Positions 36,751 to 44,222 of a stretch of 64,000 nt of DNA are shown here, piece by piece. The stretch comes from Marinobacterium lacunae (lineage in GTDB: Bacteria; Pseudomonadota; Gammaproteobacteria; Pseudomonadales; Balneatricaceae). The notes beneath the pieces are model-generated. The model made no database searches. It was not told the origin of the DNA and saw nothing but the letters and a program-made list of their open reading frames with translations. How positions within the stretch are numbered: position 1 is the first letter of the stretch; every line of letters begins with the position of its first letter. Location of the stretch: NCBI RefSeq assembly GCF_000705555.1, contig NZ_JMQN01000018.1:186001-250000 (forward strand). Reading direction: 5' to 3'. The translations under genes and the position numbers were made by a program.

Positions 36751-38766
36751 TTAGATCTGCAGAATGGTCTGCGTCACGGTGTTCATCGTTTCAAGCGTTT
36801 TGGAGTTTGCCTGGTAATCACGCTGAGCCTGTATCAACTCAACCAGCTCTGCTGACAAGTCCACGTTAGAGGCTTCCAACGCGGCTGACTTCAACGTACC
36901 GTTCAAACCCGTTCCCGGGGGGTTCAGAATAGGATCGCCTGAGTTCAGCGACGCGATCCATTGCGTACTACCCGAAGGCGTCAAACCTGCCTGATTATCA
37001 AAGGTGGCAACAGCGATAACACCTAGCGTAAGGCTCTGGCCATTACTGAACGACGCAATCATTTCACCGGTCTCAGCAAAGGTCACACCCACCAGGTCCC
37101 CTTTGGGATAACCATCCTGTTGAGATGACTTCACTATAGAGTCTGATGAATACTGAGAGGTATCACTCAGATCAAGCGTGATCTCAGTATCAGGGTCAGC
37201 CGGGTCTGCCCCCTTAATCGTCAGGCTTGGTGCCTGTCCTGACGAGCTGACGCTCTCGCCATTGACCGTTTCCAGCTTACCGGAAGTAGTATCGAAGGTA
37301 ACGAGGATCGCTCCCTCCTCGGTAGCACCTTCAGCAGCACCGCTACCAGGCTCCTGAACCTTACCGATATCGAGCAGTTCTTCATCGTTCAGGTAGGCAT
37401 ACATACGGTAGACACCTTCATAGGAGTCGTCCCCATTCTGGCTGGTATCCGGCTCATATATACCATCACCGTTAACCGCACCCGAGAAGGGCGAGTCAGA
37501 TCCTGCGGATACTGCCACCTGCAGCAGATCCGCATCAATATCCCCCTCTTCCGGCTTATAGGTAACGATCAACTGATCATTGACGTCATCGTATTCGACG
37601 CTTTCGATCTCCGGGTTCTGCTCCAGAATATCCGATGCAGCATCTTCTATCGCCTCACCAATCTCGTCAGCTGACGCATCATCCTCAAAAGAGATAGTCA
37701 CCCCGCCAATGCTGAAACTGGTGCCATTGCCACCAGTAGTGGCCACAATATTCCACGCCTGTACTTCAGCACTGGAACGCTCAGACACGGTAGCTTGAAT
37801 ATCGTCGCCACCACTCGATACGTAGAGATCACCTGAGTCGGTGTATTGAGCTTTAAGCTCAACGGTGTAATCACCAGTCGTCGAGTTATACACGACACGG
37901 GCAATACGCGAATCCTGCTCCTGCAGCGCCTGAAGCTCAGTGCTATTGAGTTCGATGTCACCGGTTTCCGCATTAAGAGCAAATACTCCGTAGTTAGTCG
38001 GATCAGCAGCATCAAATACTTCAGGAACGGTGGCATCCAGAGTTTCAGAGCCAATTGAGTAGCCTGAAATACTAAGATCGGTAGAGTCTGTAATGGCTGC
38101 CGCATCAATCAAATGCGTTTCGATGGTGGAGTCTTGCTCTACCAGGTTATATTTGATGGTCTGCTGGTTGCCTAAGCTATCGTAGATACCCACTGTGGTG
38201 CTGAAGCTGTAGCTGGTCGAGTCGCTACGATCATACTCGTTCTCAGGTGCGTCCAGCGCCGAATCTATATTGAACGATAGATCAATACTTGTGGTGGATT
38301 TTGGCGGGCTTTCAGTCTCATTTACCTGAAGGTTTCCAACAGGCGTGAGGGAGACGGTATCCGCAGTAGGGTCAGCCACGCCGTATCCCTGCACATATTT
38401 GCCGTCTTTTGAAACGATATAACCCTCATCATCCAGCTCAAACTCACCGGCACGCGTGTAATAGAGACTGCCGTTTTCGTCTGCGAGCTGAAAGAAACCG
38501 CTACCGTCGATTGCCAGATCGAGGTTGTTGTTAGTGAATTCAATTGTGCCCGCACTGAAGTCCTGCGCAATATCACTAACGGTAACACCTGCGCCCGCAA
38601 CGTTACTGGAGCCAGCACCCACTACTGCAGTGGTATATAAGTCCGCAAACTCGGTACGGGACGATTTGAAACCGGTAGTGCTAGCGTTAGCAATGTTGTT
38701 GCCAATGACATCGAGACTTGTCGATGCGGCGGATAGACCTGTTACCGCTGTGTTAAATCCTGCCAT
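36751..38766 (-). CDS. flgE: flagellar hook protein FlgE (long form)
   Basis: The hook subunit. Its conserved N-terminus is MAGFNTAVTGLSAASTSLDV followed by IGNNIANASTTGFKSSRTEF; its C-terminus is SNVDLSAELVELIQAQRDYQ followed by ANSKTLETMNTVTQTILQI. At 671 residues it is about 200 longer than the enteric and Pseudomonas proteins. The extra length is an acidic insertion region (about 240-480, rich in Asp, Glu, Ser, Thr). It lies 15 bases after flgD in the flgBCDE operon. Confidence 0.95.
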   Translation of the reverse strand: MAGFNTAVTGLSAASTSLDVIGNNIANASTTGFKSSRTEFADLYTTAVVGAGSSNVAGAGVTVSDIAQDFSAGTIEFTNNNLDLAIDGSGFFQLADENGSLYYTRAGEFELDDEGYIVSKDGKYVQGYGVADPTADTVSLTPVGNLQVNETESPPKSTTSIDLSFNIDSALDAPENEYDRSDSTSYSFSTTVGIYDSLGNQQTIKYNLVEQDSTIETHLIDAAAITDSTDLSISGYSIGSETLDATVPEVFDAADPTNYGVFALNAETGDIELNSTELQALQEQDSRIARVVYNSTTGDYTVELKAQYTDSGDLYVSSGGDDIQATVSERSSAEVQAWNIVATTGGNGTSFSIGGVTISFEDDASADEIGEAIEDAASDILEQNPEIESVEYDDVNDQLIVTYKPEEGDIDADLLQVAVSAGSDSPFSGAVNGDGIYEPDTSQNGDDSYEGVYRMYAYLNDEELLDIGKVQEPGSGAAEGATEEGAILVTFDTTSGKLETVNGESVSSSGQAPSLTIKGADPADPDTEITLDLSDTSQYSSDSIVKSSQQDGYPKGDLVGVTFAETGEMIASFSNGQSLTLGVIAVATFDNQAGLTPSGSTQWIASLNSGDPILNPPGTGLNGTLKSAALEASNVDLSAELVELIQAQRDYQANSKTLETMNTVTQTILQI

Positions 38767-38781
38767 GAGCTTATCTCCCGT

Positions 38782-39456
38782 TTATCCGATCTGCAGTACA
38801 TCGTCCATTGTGAACTGGCCGAGATCTGTGTTTATGGTCAAGCTGGAACCACTAGTACCGAGCGTTACGCTATTGACGTTTTGAGGTAAATACGCAGTAA
38901 TCTCCTCGTATCCATCTCCAGTATCGGCCTCCACGACGACGGTGTAGGTACCTGCTTCATTACCGGCCCCATTCCACGTAAAGTTCTGCGTACCAGACAG
39001 TTGCGAACCCAGACTTATCTGATCTACCCGGTTACCCTCACTGTCATATACCGTGTAACGTACATCACTGGCACTAGTACTGAGCACAAAAGCCCCGTCG
39101 ATAGTGCCACTGTCATCCAGTTCAGCCGTCTCCGCCTCAACAAAAATGTTCTGACCCACCAGCGAAGAGGCCTGCAACGCCTTTTGACTGGTACTCAGCG
39201 AACTGCTGAGCTCCTCCAATGAATCAGACAGGGCCATGGTCGACTCAACCTGCGTCAACGTCGCCATCTGATTCATGTATTCTGCAGTATCGGTCGGGTC
39301 CGTCGGATCCTGGTTCTGAAGCTGTGCGATCAACAGCTCCATAAACATCTCACTCGTCTCTGACGAAGAGGATGTAGAGGACGACGAGTCACTCTGATTT
39401 GCCTCGTTAATCGCTCGGTATATTGACGAGGCACTAGTTGTGTCGATGGTAGACAT
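38782..39456 (-). CDS. flgD: flagellar hook cap / assembly scaffold FlgD
   Basis: A 224-residue protein with the FlgD N-terminal domain (EMFMELLIAQLQNQDPTDPT, then TAEYMNQMATLTQVESTMAL) and a C-terminal Tudor/Fn3-like part (YTVYDSEGNRVDQISLGSQL, FTWNGAGNEAGTYTVVVEA). An exported scaffold needed for hook polymerisation. It lies 20 bases after flgC. Confidence 0.94.
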   Translation of the reverse strand: MSTIDTTSASSIYRAINEANQSDSSSSTSSSSETSEMFMELLIAQLQNQDPTDPTDTAEYMNQMATLTQVESTMALSDSLEELSSSLSTSQKALQASSLVGQNIFVEAETAELDDSGTIDGAFVLSTSASDVRYTVYDSEGNRVDQISLGSQLSGTQNFTWNGAGNEAGTYTVVVEADTGDGYEEITAYLPQNVNSVTLGTSGSSLTINTDLGQFTMDDVLQIG

Positions 39457-39476
39457 TCTCTGCTCCAGCTAAGCCT

Positions 39477-39911
39477 TTACTCGCCCAGCGTCAGCGTACG
39501 CTGCAACATCTGCTTGGCGGTATTCATGATCTCCGCATTGATCTGAAAAGAACGAGAGGCGGAGATCATATCGGCCATCTCTTCGATCACATTCACATTT
39601 GGGTAGTACACATATCCGTTTTCATCAGCCATCGGATGATTGGGCTCATACGCCATCCGCAGCGGTTCCTGACTTTCGACAATCTCGCTTACCGCAACAC
39701 CCTGGCCGGGCACAAGCCCTGCATCCAATCCGGCGTAGTCCTGTGCCGTCGGAGCCTGAACGGTAAACACCGGCTTGCGTGCGCGGTAAGTGTCACCTTC
39801 GCTAGAACTGATACTGTCGGCGTTTGCCAAGTTACTGGCGGTCGTATTCAGTCGAATACTCTGGGCATTCATAGCCGAACCGGAGATACCGAAAACGTTA
39901 GACAATGACAT
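39477..39911 (-). CDS. flgC: flagellar proximal rod protein FlgC
   Basis: A 144-residue rod protein beginning MSLSNVFGISGSAMNAQSIR, with LNTTASNLANADSISSSEGD and YYPNVNVIEEMADMISASRS characteristic of FlgC. It starts 2 bases after the flgB stop. Confidence 0.95.
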   Translation of the reverse strand: MSLSNVFGISGSAMNAQSIRLNTTASNLANADSISSSEGDTYRARKPVFTVQAPTAQDYAGLDAGLVPGQGVAVSEIVESQEPLRMAYEPNHPMADENGYVYYPNVNVIEEMADMISASRSFQINAEIMNTAKQMLQRTLTLGE

Positions 39912-39913
39912 TA

Positions 39914-40312
39914 TTATTCGCCCTTGATTGCGCCCATTAGCCCTTTGAACTTGCTGCTTAGCATCGTGAATGAGCTTTGATAATGAATGGCATTATCCGT
40001 ATAACGCGCCATCTCTTGCTGAACTTCTACCGTATTGCCGTCTACAGAAGGCTGCAGCGGTGTACGAAACATCAGATCGGCAGCAAAATCCGGCTCTATA
40101 AACTCAGAATCGTGTCCTTTCTGAGTTACTGCCATATCTTCGGAAAACAGCTCCTGCTCCCCACGAAGTATCGTATCGAAGTCGATATCCCGCGCTTTGA
40201 ATCCAGGTGTATCAGCATTCGCTATGTTGTTGGCCAACACTTCAGCGCGACGAGCCCGCAAAAGCAAAGCGTCTTCGTGAATTCCTAAAGCTGAATCAAA
40301 ACTGATGGCCAT
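39914..40312 (-). CDS. flgB: flagellar proximal rod protein FlgB
   Basis: A 132-residue rod protein with LLRARRAEVLANNIANADTP and GFKARDIDFDTILRGEQ, the FlgB N-terminal signature, and the C-terminal YQSSFTMLSSKFKGLMGAI. It is the first gene of flgBCDE, with AGGAGG before the ATG and a sigma-54 promoter whose -12 element lies 31 bases upstream. Confidence 0.95.
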   Translation of the reverse strand: MAISFDSALGIHEDALLLRARRAEVLANNIANADTPGFKARDIDFDTILRGEQELFSEDMAVTQKGHDSEFIEPDFAADLMFRTPLQPSVDGNTVEVQQEMARYTDNAIHYQSSFTMLSSKFKGLMGAIKGE

Positions 40313-40342
40313 TTACACCCTCCTATATACTCCCAAAACAGA

Positions 40343-40357
40343 GCAAACTTTGTGCCA
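40343..40357 (-). promoter_or_regulatory. Sigma-54 (RpoN) promoter of flgBCDE
   Basis: On the minus strand TGGCAC-AAAGT-TTGC: exact -24 and -12 elements with the correct 5-base spacer. Transcription would begin near 40331, giving a leader of about 19 bases before flgB. Confidence 0.94.
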
Positions 40358-40437
40358 TCAACTCAGAACACCTGAGTTATGCGGGATCAAAGGAACGTAT
40401 CGAGATAATAGGAAGCCAAAACGGCAAACCTGTTCCG

Positions 40438-40496
40438 CCTAAAGCGGCAACGGGAAGGGGAATTGCCGCCTACGGCCAGGTCAGCGGCAATTTAGG
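40438..40496 (-). repeat. Alternating GCGGCAA / TTGCCGC repeats downstream of cheR
   Basis: GCGGCAA at 40444-40450, AATTGCCGC at 40461-40469 and GCGGCAATT at 40484-40492 can form two mutually exclusive stems, the second a perfect 9 bp. Flanking CCTAAA (40438-40443) and TTTAGG (40491-40496) add an outer pair. It lies just after the cheR stop and may end the cheV-cheR transcript, though no T tract follows. Confidence 0.5.
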
Positions 40497-40501
40497 AGAA
40501 A

Positions 40502-41356
40502 CTAGATAGCCTGGTAGATAATACCGGGGCGGCAATGAATCATCTTGTAGATGTCAGACAGGCCAGAAAGCGATTCTGACGCACCGAGCAATAGGTATCC
40601 ACCAGGCTTTAATTGCCGGCGCATCTTGCGGAGAATCTCAATTTTCACATCCGACGAGAAGTAGATCAGCACATTCCGGCAAAAAATGATGTCGAACTGT
40701 CCGAGCGATGCATATTGGCCAAGCAAATTGAGGTTTTGAAAGCGTACCCGGGCCTTGATTTCCGGACGTATCTGCCAACTTCCATCACCAGAGGCGACAA
40801 AGTATTTTTTCAGACGGTCCTGCGACAGACCTCGCCCCAGCGCCAGCATTTCGTACTCACCCTTCTGCGCCTGCTGCAAAATGGTGGTCGAAATATCGGT
40901 TGCCAAAATCTCCTCCCCAGCGGACAGGGCGCCCGGTGTCGTCCGCTTGAACTCGTCGATCACCATGCTGATGGAGTAGGGCTCCTGCCCACTTGAGCAG
41001 GCAGACGACCATATTCTGAGCTTCTGCCCACGGCGCTCGGACGCGTATTCAGGGAGCAGTCGCTTGGCCAGGATTTCATAGGGATGGATATCGCGAAACC
41101 ACAGGGTTTCGTTGGTTGTCATCGCATCGATAACAGCATCCTTAAGCGCATTGCCTCCGGGTCGTTTCAATCGGTCAACAAGATCGCTGAGCGAGTCGCA
41201 CGACTGCTCCTTCATGATTTTCCCGAGCCGACTCTGCACCAGATACTGCTTATGCTCGGCAAGCAGGATCCCGCAGCTCTGCTCCAGAAACACGCTGAAC
41301 TGACGAAAGTCTTCAGCTGTAATCCGAAATCTCTGATTCACCGACCGATCCGTCAC
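40502..41356 (-). CDS. cheR: chemoreceptor glutamate methyltransferase CheR
   Basis: S-adenosylmethionine-dependent methyltransferase that methylates chemoreceptors. The 284-residue protein has the CheR N-terminal helical domain and the SAM-binding core with LRIWSSACSSGQEPYSISMV (GxSxGxE-type motif I), ILATDIS, and FDIIFCRNVLIYFSSDV near residue 235. Its start overlaps the cheV stop by 4 bases, so the two are translationally coupled. Confidence 0.95.
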   Translation of the reverse strand: MTDRSVNQRFRITAEDFRQFSVFLEQSCGILLAEHKQYLVQSRLGKIMKEQSCDSLSDLVDRLKRPGGNALKDAVIDAMTTNETLWFRDIHPYEILAKRLLPEYASERRGQKLRIWSSACSSGQEPYSISMVIDEFKRTTPGALSAGEEILATDISTTILQQAQKGEYEMLALGRGLSQDRLKKYFVASGDGSWQIRPEIKARVRFQNLNLLGQYASLGQFDIIFCRNVLIYFSSDVKIEILRKMRRQLKPGGYLLLGASESLSGLSDIYKMIHCRPGIIYQAI

Positions 41357-42294
41357 TGACTCTCACGCACCTGGCTGATTCGGTTAACGACCACCGATGC
41401 CAGATCATTTGGATTGAACTTGGCCAGGAAGCCGTCAGCCCCAACCTTTTTGACCATTGATACGTTGAAGCCGCCGCTGAGCGAGGTATGCAGTACCACA
41501 TGCATGCGCTGCATGCGGGTATCCTCGCGAATCATTGCGGTCAGGGTGTAGCCATCCATCTCGGGCATCTCGATGTCGGATATCACCATCAAGAAGGATT
41601 TCTCAACGTCGACACCTTTATCAGCCATACCCCGCAACAGATCCCAAGCCTGCTTTCCGTTATTTGCAGATGTAACTTTAACCCCGAGACTTTCAAGCGA
41701 ACGCTGCATCTGATTACGCGCCACTGCGGAGTCGTCCACGATAAGCACGTGATACTCATGCGCCTGCGCACGCACCGTTTTATCAGCCACTTCCTCGCTG
41801 ACATCGGTCGCCATGGGGTAGAGATCGGCCAGAATCTGCTCGACATCAAGGATTTCGACCAGTTTCCCGTCAAGCTCAAAAACAGCGGTCAGATAGTTTT
41901 CGGACCCAATCTCTGCCGGCGGCGGCATGATTTGATCCCACTGGGTGTTGAAAATACGATCGACCTTGCGCACCAGGAATGCCAACGTACGCCGGTTATA
42001 TTCCGCCACGATCAGGAAGCATTTGCGCTGTTCCTCTGCCGGGATAGCACGCCGGCCGATAGCTTCAGACAGATCGAGCACAGGAATAGTCTCGCCACGA
42101 ATATGTGCCATCCCCTTAACCGAGGTGGTCAGTCTGGGCACCTCCGTCAACTCCGGACACTGCAGTACTTCACGTACCTTAAACACGTTGATGCCATAGC
42201 GCTGAGAGGTTTCCAGCCCGAACAGCAATAGTTCCAGCCGGTTCTGCCCCACCATCTGGGTGCGTAGGTTTACACTATCCAAGATACCTGACAT
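41353..42294 (-). CDS. cheV: chemotaxis coupling protein CheV (CheW-REC)
   Basis: A 313-residue hybrid adaptor: an N-terminal CheW domain (about 15-165) and a C-terminal receiver with LIVDDSAVARNQM and phosphoacceptor Asp240 in MVISDIEMPEMDG. The start ATG at 42292-42294 is chosen because it yields the family N-terminus MSGILDSVNLRTQMVGQNRL; a reading from 42339 would add 15 residues. It couples receptors to CheA and buffers signalling. It is divergent from flgA, with 70 bases between the starts. Confidence 0.94.
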   Translation of the reverse strand: MSGILDSVNLRTQMVGQNRLELLLFGLETSQRYGINVFKVREVLQCPELTEVPRLTTSVKGMAHIRGETIPVLDLSEAIGRRAIPAEEQRKCFLIVAEYNRRTLAFLVRKVDRIFNTQWDQIMPPPAEIGSENYLTAVFELDGKLVEILDVEQILADLYPMATDVSEEVADKTVRAQAHEYHVLIVDDSAVARNQMQRSLESLGVKVTSANNGKQAWDLLRGMADKGVDVEKSFLMVISDIEMPEMDGYTLTAMIREDTRMQRMHVVLHTSLSGGFNVSMVKKVGADGFLAKFNPNDLASVVVNRISQVRESQ

Positions 42295-42364
42295 GATCGC
42301 TTCAAACCCCGAGGTCAGAGTAGTATTGTCGTACCGCAAAGCCCTGCTGCTTCAGGACCCAAGC

Positions 42365-43072
42365 GTGAACTTTTTCAAATCGATTTCGGTGGGTGTACTG
42401 CTCGCCACCTTTCTGGTTACTCATGGCCGTACACTCCAGGCCAACGAACGGCTTAACTCTGACATAGAGATACAAGTCGAGTCGACTATTCGTCGGCATT
42501 TCGAGACTAGAGTACCAGACAGTCGCGTTAACGTAACAGTAAACCCCATAAACCGCACCCTTTCTTTAACACCCTGCGACACACCACTGCAAATTGAGCT
42601 TCCGTTCAGTACCGGCGAGCGGGTAACGGCCAAAGTAAGCTGCGCTACACCTCGTCCCTGGAGCCTGTTTGTCACCGCGAGGGTCCAGCAATTCGCATCT
42701 GTGGTCATCGCAAGACGCCCCATCAGCCGAGACAGTCGAATCGGCGGCGACGCCCTGGCTTTAAGTGAGCAGAATATCACCCGGCTCAGCGGAGGATATT
42801 ACACTCGACTTCAAGACATTGTAGGAAAAAGTGCACGTATACCCATCGACAATGGCGACATCATCACCGCCCGCATGCTGGAAGCGTCTCTGGCGGTCCG
42901 CAGGGGCGACCGCGTAACGCTCGAAGTGCGCAAGGGAGCGCTCCTGATACGCACGACAGGAACAGCGCTGCAGGATGCACGACTTAACGAACAAGTTGAT
43001 GTGGAAAACCAGAGCTCCGGCCGACAGGTACGTGGCACCGTTACCGCACCGGGCGTGGTGACAGTGCGGTAA
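42365..43072 (+). CDS. flgA: flagellar P-ring assembly chaperone FlgA
   Basis: A periplasmic chaperone for FlgI. The GTG at 42365 is the likely start: AGGA lies about 9 bases upstream, and the product then begins with a signal peptide (MNFFKSISVGVLLATFLVTH, cleaved after a TLQA-like site). The frame is open upstream to 42260, but that part overlaps cheV. The 235-residue precursor has the SAF-like C-terminal domain (VVIARRPISRDSRIGGDALA; VDVENQSSGRQVRGTVTAPG), as in all FlgA. Confidence 0.93.
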   Translation: MNFFKSISVGVLLATFLVTHGRTLQANERLNSDIEIQVESTIRRHFETRVPDSRVNVTVNPINRTLSLTPCDTPLQIELPFSTGERVTAKVSCATPRPWSLFVTARVQQFASVVIARRPISRDSRIGGDALALSEQNITRLSGGYYTRLQDIVGKSARIPIDNGDIITARMLEASLAVRRGDRVTLEVRKGALLIRTTGTALQDARLNEQVDVENQSSGRQVRGTVTAPGVVTVR

Positions 43073-43161
43073 AACACACCCCAACGACGCTCAACTTGGC
43101 CAGCCGACACACAAAATATTATACTGACGTAGCCCAAACACCTCGGGGCAAAAAAAATTGT

Positions 43162-43181
43162 ACGAAACGCTAAAGTTTCGT
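43162..43181. promoter_or_regulatory. Dyad ACGAAAC-N6-GTTTCGT straddling the flgM -35 element
   Basis: Perfect 7-base inverted repeats, extendable outward by TGT/ACA with a two-base offset, cover the TAAAGTTT of the sigma-28 promoter. Because it lies upstream of the transcription start, it would act on DNA as an operator rather than as an RNA hairpin. No regulator can be named. Confidence 0.5.
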
Positions 43182-43197
43182 GCACAACGACCGATAC
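43171..43197 (+). promoter_or_regulatory. Sigma-28 (FliA) promoter of flgMN
   Basis: TAAAGTTT, an 11-base spacer and ACCGATAC. The -35 is perfect and the -10 matches 6 of 8 positions. It lies 32 bases before the flgM ATG and gives the usual feedback loop in which FliA raises its own anti-sigma factor. Confidence 0.92.
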
Positions 43198-43228
43198 CCT
43201 TACCCGTAACAGATAAGAGGTATGTGTG

Positions 43229-43552
43229 ATGGCAATTGATCTTCCCGGCGTCGGCTTGACCCAAACGGGTTTAACGCGCAACAACCGGGTCAACAATGAG
43301 CAGAACAACACCGCAGCTACCGGCAGCGGCGCCAGCGCTCAGCCATCGGTCAGCCCGAGCAATAGCGACACGGTCAATATCAGCGAAACGGCCATGGCTA
43401 TTCAGAATGCCATTAATAATCACGCGAATGACCCCGAGGTCAACAATGATCGTGTGGCCGCTCTGAAAAGCGCTATCGACAGCGGAGAGTACAAAGTCGA
43501 TGCAGATCGCGTCGCCAAGGGCATGATCGATTTTGAAGCCCTGTTCAGTTGA
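43229..43552 (+). CDS. flgM: anti-sigma-28 factor FlgM
   Basis: FlgM holds FliA inactive until it is exported through the finished hook. It has 107 residues from the ATG at 43229, which has AAGAGG 8 bases upstream; the preceding codon is GTG and in frame. The N-terminal half is disordered and Ser/Asn-rich. The C-terminal FliA-binding part contains DTVNISETAMAIQNAI, VAALKSAIDSGEYKVDADRV and ends FEALFS. It is followed by flgN 12 bases later. Confidence 0.93.
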   Translation: MAIDLPGVGLTQTGLTRNNRVNNEQNNTAATGSGASAQPSVSPSNSDTVNISETAMAIQNAINNHANDPEVNNDRVAALKSAIDSGEYKVDADRVAKGMIDFEALFS

Positions 43553-43564
43553 TACTTCGTTGAA

Positions 43565-44068
43565 ATGCGACGCACTCCAATGTCGAACCCACCCGATACC
43601 AGCAAACTCCACCCCCTCATAGAAGAGGGCGTGGAGTTGTTGTGTAAACTGGAAAGCACGCTCTTCGAAGAGCGAACCGCTCTCGAAAAACGTAGCCTAG
43701 AAGAGATACAACAACTGACCGCTTCCAAAAGCAGCCTGCTGAGCGCGATACAGGAAAACTTTTCTACACGTCACGCTCTAATGTCGGCTCAGGGAATAGA
43801 ACTCTCTTCTGACGGCTGGTCCCGTTATCTCTCCACTCTCCCCACACCAAAAGCAGACGAACTTGATAGGCTCTGGAAGAGACTTTCGGAGACGCTAGAG
43901 CGGGTTCAGCAGGAAAGTCAGGTCAATCAACAGATAATTCTGCGGGGGCAGGAGAGCACGGAGCGCTTACTGAGCTTGCTGCAGGGCAAGAACCAGAAAA
44001 GCCAGCTTTATGGCAGCTCTGGCAAAAGCAATAGTTTCAGCACCCAAAACCATATCGGCAAAGCCTGA
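43565..44068 (+). CDS. flgN: flagella synthesis chaperone FlgN
   Basis: A 167-residue helical protein matching FlgN, the export chaperone for FlgK and FlgL. It shows LIEEGVELLCKLESTLFEER near the N-terminus, LEEIQQLTASKSSLL, and LLSLLQGKNQKSQLYGSSGK at the C-terminus. A second in-frame ATG at 43580 (MSNPPDT) is an alternative start; neither has a strong ribosome-binding site. It is co-transcribed with flgM. Confidence 0.88.
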   Translation: MRRTPMSNPPDTSKLHPLIEEGVELLCKLESTLFEERTALEKRSLEEIQQLTASKSSLLSAIQENFSTRHALMSAQGIELSSDGWSRYLSTLPTPKADELDRLWKRLSETLERVQQESQVNQQIILRGQESTERLLSLLQGKNQKSQLYGSSGKSNSFSTQNHIGKA

Positions 44069-44125
44069 CATCCATCCTGCTTTCGTCTGGAAGCAAACCC
44101 CATTTATCGCTACAATGCGCGCCGT

Positions 44126-44200
44126 CTCCCCATAGTTCAATGGATAGAATAAACCCCTCCTAAGGGTTAGATCCAGGTTCGAATCCTGGTGGGGAGGCCA
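44126..44200 (+). tRNA. tRNA-Arg (anticodon CCT)
   Basis: 75 bases including an encoded CCA. The acceptor stem is CTCCCCA/TGGGGAG with discriminator G; the anticodon stem AACCC/GGGTT holds the loop CTCCTAA (anticodon CCT); the T arm is CCAGG-TTCGAAT-CCTGG. It reads the AGG arginine codon. It lies between flgN and the TPR gene. Confidence 0.97.
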
Positions 44201-44222
44201 CATGTGAGACCTATCTGGCACA

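Noticed and set aside
42260-42364. Upstream extension of the flgA frame
   Set aside because: It overlaps the start of cheV, and the GTG at 42365 begins a proper signal peptide with a ribosome-binding site.
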